Shown: piece after piece, positions 50,261 through 58,128 of the stretch
Layout of the letters: every line of letters starts with the position of its first letter
How positions within the stretch are numbered: the stretch's first letter is position 1
Assembly (NCBI GenBank): GCA_002418895.1
Contig: DIFA01000009.1
Span: 1 to 64,000, forward strand
Direction of reading: 5' to 3'
Source: Dehalococcoidia bacterium UBA5760
GTDB taxonomy: Bacteria; Chloroflexota; Dehalococcoidia; Dehalococcoidales; UBA5760
DNA length: 64,000 bases
Notes under the pieces: model-generated
What the model was told of the DNA's origin: nothing
What the model saw: only the letters and a program-made list of their open reading frames with translations
Databases searched by the model: none
Position numbers and translations under genes: made by a program

Positions 50261-51163
50261 ATGGGTAAAGTAAAGCAGGAAATAAACTTGATAAACTTGG
50301 TAGAACGCTATGGCAATGAGGGGAAATGCCAAGAGTACCTAGAGGAATTACGCTGGCCGGATGGCGTGATCTGCCCACGATGTAATTCCGAGAGCATTTC
50401 CCGAATCCAAAAGCCAAAGGTATTCGAGTGTAACGCATGCCGTTATCAATTCTCCGTTAAATCAGGCACTATATTCCACGATAGCCACATTCCATTATGG
50501 AAATGGTTTGCTACCACTTACTTAATGACAGAATCCAAGAAAGGCATATCTGCCAATCAAGTTAAGCGTACCATAAATGTCTCTTACAAAACAGCCTGGT
50601 ATTTATGCCATCGTATAAGAAACGCTATGACTGACGCAAGCCCTAAACCGCTATGCGAAACAGTAGAAGTTGACGAAACGTATGTAGGTGGTAAGGCAAA
50701 AGGTAAAGGACACGGCTATAAGGGCAATAAGGCCGTTGTAGTAGGCGCAACACAGCGAGACGGAGAGACTAGACTACAGGTAGTAGGGGGTAATGACCGA
50801 GAAACGCTACACGACTTCATTCACAAATACACAGCACCGGATACAAAGGCTATCTATACGGATGATTGGCCTGCCTATAGAGGAATAGGCGACCACGATA
50901 CTATACACGAAACTGTTAATCACTCTGCGGAGGAATGGGTAAGGGGGAATATCCACACAAACACAGTTGAGGGCGTATGGGCATTACTGAAACGGTCTAT
51001 AATAGGCTCATATCACAAGGTGAGCGTTAAGCATCTGGATTCTTACCTTGATGAACTGGAATGGCGGTATAACAACCGTGATAACCCGTATCTGTTTAGG
51101 GATACGCTTAGGAAACTGATTCGGGCAGAGAATCTTACTTATTCGGAGCTAGTTAGCATTTAG
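50261..51163 (+). CDS. IS1595-family transposase
   Basis: 300 residues. The N-terminal zinc ribbon CPRCNSES...CNACRYQF (about residues 33-60) and the DDE domain with VEVDETYVGGKAKG, AIYTDDWPAYRGIG and HTNTVEGVWALLKRSI supply D, D and E; K of LLKR follows. This is the ISXO2/IS1595 pattern, full length. AGGAGG sits about 7 nt before ATG 50261. The stop region overlaps the convergent passenger gene by 15 nt. The gene appears intact, so the element may be mobile. Confidence 0.95.
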   Translation: MGKVKQEINLINLVERYGNEGKCQEYLEELRWPDGVICPRCNSESISRIQKPKVFECNACRYQFSVKSGTIFHDSHIPLWKWFATTYLMTESKKGISANQVKRTINVSYKTAWYLCHRIRNAMTDASPKPLCETVEVDETYVGGKAKGKGHGYKGNKAVVVGATQRDGETRLQVVGGNDRETLHDFIHKYTAPDTKAIYTDDWPAYRGIGDHDTIHETVNHSAEEWVRGNIHTNTVEGVWALLKRSIIGSYHKVSVKHLDSYLDELEWRYNNRDNPYLFRDTLRKLIRAENLTYSELVSI

Positions 51164-51691
51164 TTCAACGAAAAACTTATCTAAATTATACTGAAAACGT
51201 ATTACTATGAACCATAAATCAGCGTGCTCTTTTGATTGGATAGAGGTTGATGGCGTAGGCATACCCGAGATATTTAATAGCCTTGACTCATAAGAATCCC
51301 CTAGTTTTTCCCTGATGAAACCCCTAACCCGTCTCTGCCAATCATCTATTTGCACCCTCGGAGCAGATTGGTTTTCAACCATACAAAGCCGTTTTAGTTC
51401 GTGCCCCTCTCGTAAAAATTGGCCTATTCTGTCTTGGATTTCTTTTTTCTGCATAGTAGCATCCAGTCGTTTTTCCAGGGTACATTTTTGCGCCCTCAGT
51501 TCATGATAGGTCAACCCGCCAGCAATTAAGAAGCCAATTACCAGTAAAACCCATACCAGCCATTGTGGAGCGCTATACATTATTCCGAAGTACCTCTCAG
51601 CAATATCAAAGGGGTCAAGGAAAAGAGTTGGGGCAAGCCAATATAGACGTTTGAGAACGCCTTTTGCGTATTGCCTGGCAGATTCAACCAT
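51149..51691 (-). CDS. IS-borne passenger: membrane-anchored coiled-coil protein
   Basis: 180 residues. One strong membrane segment at about residues 42-60 (WLVWVLLVIGFLIAGGL), followed by a charged helical stretch (HELRAQKCTLEKRLDATMQK), and a soluble C-terminal domain (VQIDDWQRRVRGFIREKLGD). No enzyme motif. It lies wholly within the terminal repeats and converges with the transposase (15-nt overlap), which is typical of IS passenger genes. It starts 41 bp from the divergent structured-RNA promoter, so both may share a control region. Function unknown. Confidence 0.7.
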   Translation of the reverse strand: MVESARQYAKGVLKRLYWLAPTLFLDPFDIAERYFGIMYSAPQWLVWVLLVIGFLIAGGLTYHELRAQKCTLEKRLDATMQKKEIQDRIGQFLREGHELKRLCMVENQSAPRVQIDDWQRRVRGFIREKLGDSYESRLLNISGMPTPSTSIQSKEHADLWFIVIRFQYNLDKFFVELNAN

Positions 51692-51731
51692 GCCCTCATT
51701 TTATCACTTAAAATGCTTATGTCATACCCCC

Positions 51732-51759
51732 TTGACACTAATTAGTATAGTGCTATAAT
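51732..51759 (+). promoter_or_regulatory. near-consensus promoter of the IS-borne structured RNA
   Basis: TTGACA (51732-51737), 16-nt spacer, extended -10 TGCTATAAT (TATAAT 51754-51759). The predicted start near 51766 coincides with GCCCCG, the 5' strand of the first helix. This is among the best promoters in the window. Confidence 0.75.
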
Positions 51760-51765
51760 CTCTTT

Positions 51766-52243
51766 GCCCCGTTCTCTCCGTTAAGGGGAAATACAAGCGG
51801 GGTGTAGGAGGTAATGCAAATGGTTGCCGTGATTAGCGCTTGCGTTGGTTCATTGGCTAGCCAGTTAATGCCTCCTAGTCGGGCCCTCATCGAGTAGGGT
51901 GTTGGGGTGGTGCCCAACATACTCAACGGGCAGAACTTATGGCAGAACCGCTGTTAGCCAACATTTGTTGCCTAAAGGGTAGCGGTGAACCTATGACGGA
52001 AGCCCGATGAGCCGATTCTGTTCCCGGCTAGGCCTCAAAGGCAAAAAGGAACAGATGACGACCTACTGTCGAGCCGGGGGTAATAAGCGAACCCCCGGGG
52101 TGCCAAACCCTGCACTGGCCCGAGCTAGTTGCGTGGCTACCAACCACAAGGCGGAGAGAGGGGATACTTTAAGACAACCACTTTGCCGACCTTATTTGAT
52201 ATGAGGGAACCAGAGAGGTTGACTTGAGGAAATCCCCTTTTTC
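51766..52243 (+). ncRNA. candidate ~480-nt structured non-coding RNA in an IS element
   Basis: No convincing ORF, but dense helices: GCCCCG/CGGGGT (51766-51771/51798-51803) enclosing TCTCC/GGGGA; TAGGAGG/CCTCCTA (51805-51811/51871-51877); GAGT/ACTC with TGTTGGG/CCCAACA (51900-51906/51913-51919); CGGGC/GCCCG (51927-51931/52002-52006) enclosing ACCGCT/AGCGGT and CAAC/GTTG; TCTGTTCC/GGAACAGA (52017-52024/52048-52055) enclosing GCCT/AGGC; CGAC/GTCG; CCGGGGGT/ACCCCCGG (52074-52081/52091-52098); CCTTAT/ATGAGG; AACC/GGTT; and a closing GGGGAT/ATCCCC (52160-52165/52232-52237) followed by TTTTT. I could not match it to RNase P, tmRNA, SRP or group I/II introns. Size and setting recall large ornate RNAs (GOLLD, ROOL, HEARO classes), without sequence identity that I can see. 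Confidence 0.65.
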
Positions 52244-52261
52244 TTGCCGAATTTAGCTTCC

Positions 52262-52289
52262 AATACCCTTACTCAAGTATATAAGCCCC
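52262..52289 (-). repeat. right terminal inverted repeat of IS1595 element
   Basis: Read on the minus strand it starts GGGGCTTATATACTTGAGTA and pairs with the left end at 50064. It abuts the right target duplication at 52290. Confidence 0.9.
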
Positions 52290-52297
52290 AATGTTTC
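52290..52297 (+). repeat. target-site duplication, right copy
   Basis: AATGTTTC, identical to 50056-50063, and immediately outside the right inverted repeat. Confidence 0.92.
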
Positions 52298-52533
52298 ATA
52301 TAGGATATCGCCCTGCAAGTTTTGAAGCCCACAAGTCTACTTTCGAGTTTATGCAACTGGTTATCGAAGAACAATTAAAACCCACGATAGATTATTTTGA
52401 CCGAGCCCGGCAGAAACGGCACCGGGTCACTTATGAAGCTGTTGGGCTTGTATCTGAAAAAGAGACCGAGCAGATGTTAAAGAAGGCAAGGGAATTTCTT
52501 GAATATATTGAGAGTAAACTAAAGAGGAAGTAA
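52291..52533 (+). pseudogene. HEPN toxin, C-terminal part, split by IS element
   Basis: 80 codons from an ATG that belongs to the duplicated target site. YRPASFEAHKSTFEFMQLVI, FDRARQKRHRVTYEAVGLVS and EKETEQMLKKAREFLEYIES are the second half of a HEPN domain, with the R-x4-6-H RNase motif in RARQKRH. In the uninterrupted gene ...CRALMF would run directly into HIGYRPAS. It has no own ribosome-binding site; transcription could come from the structured-RNA promoter. Confidence 0.88.
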
Positions 52534-52584
52534 AAGTTCATACTTCTCTTGCCAGGAGGATCGGCAGGGATGTGTATCAAAAAA

Positions 52585-52625
52585 TTGGTAGCGGGGGTAG
52601 GATTCGAACCTACGACCTTCGGGTT
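52585..52625 (-). repeat. 41-bp direct repeat, displaced 3' part of initiator tRNA (att)
   Basis: A perfect copy of 53980-54020. On the minus strand it comprises the 3' part of tRNA-fMet from the anticodon stem through the T arm and acceptor to CCA. It marks the far end of a 1395-bp islet integrated at the tRNA gene. Confidence 0.92.
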
Positions 52626-52647
52626 GTCGGACCTCAGCTTAGGCGAT

Positions 52648-52752
52648 TCAGAAGGGGATGGCGGCCCCCTGGCTTGAAGAGAACAGCTGGCCGAGCGCCC
52701 TGACCGTGGGCTCGATTGAACTGCTGTTTACGTTGGCCGTTAGGTCCATCAT
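52648..52752 (-). CDS. 34-residue small protein with strong ribosome-binding site
   Basis: ATG 52752 follows GGGAGGTGAG with one intervening base before ATGATG. The product begins MMDLTANVNSSSIEP and ends AAIPF; it is uncharged-polar with no known domain. It sits inside the tRNA-fMet islet, downstream of the DUF4238 gene on the same strand, ending 23 nt from the att repeat. The frame may be truncated by integration. Support is mainly the ribosome-binding site. Confidence 0.35.
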   Translation of the reverse strand: MMDLTANVNSSSIEPTVRALGQLFSSSQGAAIPF

Positions 52753-52917
52753 ACTCACCTCCCGCATTTATTATGTCGAGGTGTTGTGGGTTCGTACGCG
52801 TCACCTAGGGCCGTCTGCGGTAGATGGTGCTGAGTGAGGATAGGATAGGCTTTTCGATCATATCCTGAGTAGTTTATAGGTAGATCCTATATTGCTAATT
52901 GGCATATATCACAACCG

Positions 52918-53831
52918 TTAACCTTGAGAAGCCCATTTTCCTATCCTCTTCATCCAATAGTAAGCCTCAAGGTATTCAAATTGGCTATATATTTCTTGGT
53001 CAGCAAATGTAATTGTCTCTAGATTGAGACCTTCTGTTTGTTCCGGAGTAGCAGAGGTAATTCGTATCCCAGTAGGTTCTGCATAGCACATGATTAAGAA
53101 ATATCTAGGACTTATAGCAAATGAACCCATTGCATCAGAGTTTTGCCAGCCTGCACCCACCCTAGAGTTAGTAACTCGACTTCGGAGTGTTAATGGTGTG
53201 TCAGATGTCAAAAAGAATGAACCGTTTGGGGCTTTTACTACCCAAAAACTCATCTTTTTAATGCACTCAGCAATATCCGGCAACGCATAGAAGACATCTT
53301 GTGCCGTGAAACGATGTCCACCGTTTGCTTTATACTGATCGGCGTACTGATTTAGCTCATCTATAGTCATCGAAGAAGAACTATTGTCCATATCAGATAT
53401 AAGGAAACTGGAGGGATTTTTGCCATCTGCTATAGCGCTGTTCAGCTTCTCTGCCATTTTTTCAGCTATTGCCTTTGCCTGAGCGGCCATGCCTAACATA
53501 CTATTGGCATTTCTTGAATAATGGCGGGTGTTCTAACTGCAAAGTTTGCCAAGAGATAGGACAGTATTAATATATCATTGCTGGTAATTGCCCCTGGATC
53601 ATTCACAAGTGTTCTTAGAACTGGTGCGCCATTACTCTCTATCCAAGAATTAATACCATCCAAAGTCTCCTTTGATGCCTTATCTCGCCCATAATAATCC
53701 CTCTGAACTGCCACATTCGACGGGCTCTCTGTTGCACGAGGGGTATCTTCCCCTATACGATAAACCCAACCAGGACTTAGAAATTGCTTTAGATAGAACT
53801 GGGGGATAGTGTGTTGCCGCCGATTAGCCAT
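52918..53831 (-). pseudogene. DUF4238-family protein, frameshifted
   Basis: Two overlapping minus-strand frames form one protein. The first (53831-53493, 112 aa) has the DUF4238 start RRQHTIPQFYLKQFLSPGWV and SNVAVQRDYYGRD, ending LLANFAVRTPAIIQEM; the second (53499-52918, 193 aa) continues MAAQAKAIAEKMAEKL, FWVVKAPNGSFFLTSDTPLT and FAISPRYFLIMCYA. Joining needs a shift near 53505-53515 (IIQ to RNANSMLGM). The stop of the first and ATG of the second overlap (ATGTTAG), so reinitiation could yield two chains. DUF4238 has no established function. It is the main cargo of the tRNA-fMet islet. Confidence 0.75.
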
Positions 53832-53979
53832 ATACTTATGTAACCAATCATATCACTATATCTGAAGTTACACCACGCGAGTTTGACAGTATCATAATAT
53901 GTGGCTCTGTTAGCAATCCGTTAGCAAAAACAGAAAAGCTCCCGAAACATTTCATGAATCGAGAGCTTTCTAATTTATT

Positions 53980-54055
<76 letters not shown>

Positions 54056-54122
54056 TTATATTTTTAGTATAGACTCCGGCGGGACAGCGTGTCAAACCCT
54101 GGCCTCCTCTTAATCCCGTATG

Positions 54123-55388
54123 CTATGCCGTTTCCTTGTTCAGGTTAGCCAGGAACTCGGCATTGGTCTTCGTCTTGCGCAGGCGGTCGAGGACCCGCTC
54201 CGTAGTCTCGGTAAAGTTGATCGAATCGGTGGCAACCATAGACATCATACGCCGCAGCAGCCAGATCTGCTTCAAGTCGCTTTCATTGAGAAGCAGCTCC
54301 TCCCGCCTGGTACCGCTGCGCTGGATATCGATCGCCGGGAAGATCCGACGCTCCGCCAGCCGGCGGTCGAGGTGGAGCTCCATATTGCCGGTCCCCTTAA
54401 ACTCTTCATAGATGAGGTCGTCCATACGGCTGCCGGTATCAACGAGGCAGGTGGCGATAATAGTCAGACTGCCGCCCTCATCCATATTGCGGGCGGCACC
54501 AAAGAAGCGTTTAGCCGGGTGCAGGGCCGCCGGATCGATACCGCCGGACAGGGTGCGGCCGCTGGAAGGCATCACCAGGTTATATGACCGGGTCAGGCGG
54601 GTGATGCCGTCAAGGAGAATGAATACATCCTTGCCGCTTTCCACCAACCGTTTGGCTCTCTCCAGCGCCAGCTCGGCGACGCGGGTGTGGTTTTCTACCG
54701 GCTCGTCGAAGGTGGCGCTTATCACGTCGCCCCTGACCGAGCGTTTGATATCGGTGACCTCTTCCGGCCGCTCCCCGATGAGGCAGACCATAAGGTGAAT
54801 GTCATGGTAGTTAGTGGTGGCGGCGTTGGCGATGGACTTCAGCAGCAGTGTCTTACCCGCTTTGGGCGGCGACACAATCAAGCCCCGCTGTCCACGGCCG
54901 ATCGGGGCAATGAGGTTGATCAAGCGGCTGGACAGATTATCTGACGTCGTTTCCAGATTGATTATTTTATCGGGAAAGGTAGGAGTAAGCGCTTTGAAAT
55001 GGGGGCGATTTTTCAGAAGCTCAGGATTGATATCGTTAATTGCCTCTACCCGGAGCAGACTGCGGTACTTCTCACTGCTCTTGGGTGTCCTGACCTGACC
55101 GGTTACCATGTCACCGGTGCGTAAGCGGAAGCGGCGTATTTGCGACTGGGATACGTAGATATCGTCCGAGCTGGGCAGCAGCGAGCTCTGCCTCAAGAAA
55201 CCGTAGCCATCGTTCATAATCTCCAGGATACCGCCGCAGAAGATATTTCCCTGCTGCTCGGTGTGCTCCTGCAGAATGCGCATGATGATGTCCTGCTTCT
55301 TCAAGTTAGTGCAACTGGAAAGCCCCATCTCCTTAGCCAGCTCGACCAGCTCATCCTTGCTCTTGTCTTCCAAATCGGCAATGTTCAT
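54123..55388 (-). CDS. rho: transcription termination factor Rho
   Basis: 421 residues. Rho_N helices (LEDKSKDELVELAKEMGLSS), the cold-shock-like RNA-binding domain (GILEIMNDGYGFLRQ), Walker A VSPPKAGKTLLLKS near residue 176, ICLIGERPEEVTD-like block (VCLIGERPEEVTDI), Q/R loops and the FEEFKGTGN block (IYEEFKGTGNMELHLDR). Hexameric RNA helicase that ends transcription. Complete and typical. Confidence 0.97.
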   Translation of the reverse strand: MNIADLEDKSKDELVELAKEMGLSSCTNLKKQDIIMRILQEHTEQQGNIFCGGILEIMNDGYGFLRQSSLLPSSDDIYVSQSQIRRFRLRTGDMVTGQVRTPKSSEKYRSLLRVEAINDINPELLKNRPHFKALTPTFPDKIINLETTSDNLSSRLINLIAPIGRGQRGLIVSPPKAGKTLLLKSIANAATTNYHDIHLMVCLIGERPEEVTDIKRSVRGDVISATFDEPVENHTRVAELALERAKRLVESGKDVFILLDGITRLTRSYNLVMPSSGRTLSGGIDPAALHPAKRFFGAARNMDEGGSLTIIATCLVDTGSRMDDLIYEEFKGTGNMELHLDRRLAERRIFPAIDIQRSGTRREELLLNESDLKQIWLLRRMMSMVATDSINFTETTERVLDRLRKTKTNAEFLANLNKETA

Positions 55389-55610
55389 ATTTTAACCTTC
55401 CCCCTTGGTTCTTATTTGGTACTCCCTCTCTTGATATTACCTTGGTGAGAGGTGCAATTCCGGAGGGGAGACTTTGTTCTGGTGATTGCTCTCGGGTTAT
55501 CCCGTTACCAGTTCTTTCCCTATTAAGAATACCCTCACAGGGTGCCCGGGCAGACTGCTAAACATCCCCGCATGTAGTTTAATACCCGGTCCCTGTGCAT
55601 CATGTCTTGC

Positions 55611-56258
55611 TTACTGTGATACACGCCGCCAGTCGGCAAGAAAGCGGGCAACACCTATATCGGTAAGAGGATGACGTATCATCTGCATCAGCACGCTATA
55701 GGGCACAGTAGCAATATCAGCCCCCGCCTCAGCTGCAGCCAGACAGTGTTGAGGATGGCGTATACTGGCCGCGATTACCCTGGTAGGGAAATCATAGTAT
55801 TTAAACACACCGACGATGTCGCTGACCAGCTGCATACCGTCATGACCGGCATCGTCAAGCCTGCCGACGAACGGGCTGACATAGGCAGCGCCGGCCAGTG
55901 CTCCGAGCAGAGCCTGGTTCAACGAGAAGCACAGGGTCATATTCACGGCTATATTTTCCTTACTCAGGGCCGATATCGCCTGAAGACCGTCGGCGGTAGC
56001 CGGTATCTTAATAGTCACGTTCGGCGCCCAGGAGGCCTTGACCCGGGCCTCTTTAATCATCGAATCGCTGTCCTCAGCCAGCACTTCAACGGAAACCGAG
56101 CCGGGTATTATCGAACAGATGGTCCTGGTTACCGTTTCATAGTCCGAGGTCTTTTCATTGGACACCAGGGTGGGGTTGGTGGTAACACCACTGATAACGC
56201 CCAGCTTAGCAGCCTGCCGTATCTGGTCAATATTAGCAGTATCCAGGAATATCTGCAT
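55611..56258 (-). CDS. transaldolase / fructose-6-phosphate aldolase family
   Basis: 215 residues of the small TalC/FSA subfamily. MQIFLDTANIDQIRQAAKLG, GVTTNPTLVSNE, VTIKIPATADGLQAI with the Schiff-base Lys, AYVSPFVGRLDD and VIAASIRHPQHCLAAAEAGA. It may be a transaldolase, closing the pentose phosphate pathway with the split transketolase at 4566-6367, or a fructose-6-phosphate aldolase. AGGAG precedes ATG 56258. It lies 31 nt downstream of pyrG. Confidence 0.93.
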   Translation of the reverse strand: MQIFLDTANIDQIRQAAKLGVISGVTTNPTLVSNEKTSDYETVTRTICSIIPGSVSVEVLAEDSDSMIKEARVKASWAPNVTIKIPATADGLQAISALSKENIAVNMTLCFSLNQALLGALAGAAYVSPFVGRLDDAGHDGMQLVSDIVGVFKYYDFPTRVIAASIRHPQHCLAAAEAGADIATVPYSVLMQMIRHPLTDIGVARFLADWRRVSQ

Positions 56259-56289
56259 GTATTCTCCTATTTTACACTATTACTAATAC

Positions 56290-57924
56290 CTAGGAAGAAA
56301 GGGGTAGCGAAGGTTGTGCCCCCTCCCGCAGTGTTTCTCTAGCAGCCCCGATGAAACCGAGGAACAGGGGATGGGGACGGCCGGGGCGAGACTTGAACTC
56401 GGGATGGAACTGGCAGCCTACCATCCAGGGGTGATCAGCCAGCTCGCAGATTTCTACCAGCCTGCCGTCGGGGGAGAGACCGGAGTAGACCATACCCGCC
56501 TCTTCGAGACGGGTGCGGAATTGATTATTGAATTCGTAGCGGTGCCGGTGACGTTCGTTAACCAGACTCTCTTTGTAGACACCGGCGGCCCGGCTGCCAT
56601 CGACCAGCTGACAGGGATAGTCCCCCAGGCGCATGGTGCCCCCCTTGTTTTCTATCGCCTTTTGCTCGGGGAGCAGATCAATAACCGGGTAAGCGGTAGA
56701 GGCGCAGAATTCGGTAGAGTTAGGCTCGTTGACCCCCAGTACATGGCAGGCGAACTCGATCACCATAACCTGCATCCCCAAGCACAACCCCAGGTAGGGG
56801 ATCCCGTTCTGCCGGGCGTAGCCGGCTGCTTTTACCATGCCTTCTATTCCTCTAATGCCGAAACCACCGGGGACGATAATACCCTGGGCCGACTGGAGTA
56901 CGGCGTCGCTGCCGCCGCCTTCCAGATCCTCTGAGCGGACCCAGATCAGATTGATACACCTGTCATGGTGGAGGGCGGCATGACAGAGCGCTTCACGAAC
57001 CGAGAAATAAGCATCCTGCAATTCCACATATTTGCCCACCAGAGCGATATTGACCGGCTCAAGAGGTTCCTTAATCCGGCCGACCAGCTCCCGCCATTGC
57101 TTTAAATCTGTCTTGCTGGTCTTCAGGCCAAGCTTATCAATAACCAGTCGCCCCATACCTTCCTCTTCAAGGACCAGCGGAACTTCGTAGATGGTGTCTA
57201 CTGTGGGCAGAGGAATGACCGCCTGCCGTTCCACATCGCAGAACAGGGATATTTTGTCCCTTATCGACTCCGAGATAGGGTAATCGCTACGGCATACGAT
57301 AATGTCAGGCTGGATGCCGATACGGCGCAGCTCGTTAACACTGTGCTGGGTCGGTTTCGTCTTTAATTCCTTGGTGGAAGTAAGGTAGGGCAGAAAAGTA
57401 ACGTGAATATAGAGCACATTATCCCGCCCGACATCATTCCTCATTTGCCTGATGGCTTCCAGAAAGGGCTGCCCTTCAATATCGCCTACCGTACCGCCGA
57501 CCTCAATAATAAGCACCTCGGCCTGAGACTTTGCGGCCAGTCTTCGGAACCGTTCCTTAATCTCACCGGTAACGTGAGGGACTACCTGGATAGTGCCGCC
57601 CAGGAAATCACCACGTCTCTCCTTATCGATAACCGAGCTGTAGATCTGACCCGAGGTCACATTGGATTCGGCGGTAAGATTAACATCAATGAAGCGCTCG
57701 TAGTTACCCAGGTCAAGATCAGTCTCGGCGCCGTCTTGAGTAACGAAAACTTCACCATGCTGATAGGGAGACATCGTCCCCGGGTCAACGTTGAGATACG
57801 GGTCCAGCTTCTGCACCGACACACTGATCTGATGGCTCTTTAGAATGGTGCCGATGGAAGCGACGGTGATACCCTTGCCGACCGAACTAACTACTCCACC
57901 GGTAACAAAGATGTATTTTGGCAT
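56290..57924 (-). CDS. pyrG: CTP synthase
   Basis: 544 residues. Synthetase domain with FVTGGVVSSVGKGITVASIG (P-loop), LDPYLNVDPGTMSPYQHGEV and EVGGTVGDIEGQPFLEA; glutaminase domain with GIRGIEGMVKA, PYLGLCLGMQ (nucleophile Cys) and CQFHPEFKSRP (His-x-Glu). It makes CTP from UTP and glutamine. Normal length; followed by the aldolase gene in the same orientation. Confidence 0.97.
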   Translation of the reverse strand: MPKYIFVTGGVVSSVGKGITVASIGTILKSHQISVSVQKLDPYLNVDPGTMSPYQHGEVFVTQDGAETDLDLGNYERFIDVNLTAESNVTSGQIYSSVIDKERRGDFLGGTIQVVPHVTGEIKERFRRLAAKSQAEVLIIEVGGTVGDIEGQPFLEAIRQMRNDVGRDNVLYIHVTFLPYLTSTKELKTKPTQHSVNELRRIGIQPDIIVCRSDYPISESIRDKISLFCDVERQAVIPLPTVDTIYEVPLVLEEEGMGRLVIDKLGLKTSKTDLKQWRELVGRIKEPLEPVNIALVGKYVELQDAYFSVREALCHAALHHDRCINLIWVRSEDLEGGGSDAVLQSAQGIIVPGGFGIRGIEGMVKAAGYARQNGIPYLGLCLGMQVMVIEFACHVLGVNEPNSTEFCASTAYPVIDLLPEQKAIENKGGTMRLGDYPCQLVDGSRAAGVYKESLVNERHRHRYEFNNQFRTRLEEAGMVYSGLSPDGRLVEICELADHPWMVGCQFHPEFKSRPGRPHPLFLGFIGAARETLREGAQPSLPLSS

Positions 57925-58128
57925 ATGGGAGAACCAAACTATAAAAACTAAAGAAAGTCAAATATTTCTGCGGGAACTGGTCAGGATTTCAACCGGTAAC
58001 TTCACGACGGGGGTTATTCAGTGGAAGCTTAGAAGCTCGATATAACAACCCCTTTGCTTATAACTATAAGCGGAGAGGTGCCGCTTGTCAAGTATATTCT
58101 GCCGCCGCCTTCCGGTAAACAGCTCTTC

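Larger units (their letters stand above)
50064..52289 (+). mobile_element. complete IS1595-family element with passenger gene and structured RNA
   Basis: 2226 bp bounded by AATGTTTC duplications. The left end begins GGGACTTATATACTTGAC and the inverted right end reads GGGGCTTATATACTTGAG; over about 28 bp only a few bases differ. In order it carries: an inward promoter in the left repeat, a 40-residue basic protein (minus), the transposase (plus), a 180-residue membrane protein (minus), a divergent near-consensus promoter, and a ~480-nt structured RNA region (plus). IS1595 elements are known to carry passenger genes; a large structured RNA as cargo is not something I know for this family. Insertion disrupts a HEPN gene. 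The intact transposase and duplications suggest a recent event. Confidence 0.92.

Noticed and set aside
52007..52204. 65-residue plus-strand ORF inside the structured RNA
   Set aside because: No ribosome-binding site, low-complexity translation, and it runs across several perfect helices; the helices explain the sequence better.
51732..52289. Group I or group II intron
   Set aside because: No intron-encoded protein, no recognisable catalytic core or domain V, and the segment lies inside IS terminal repeats, not in a host gene of its own.
55671..56342. 223-residue plus-strand ORF opposite the aldolase gene
   Set aside because: Shadow frame of the aldolase and pyrG end; no ribosome-binding site or domain.
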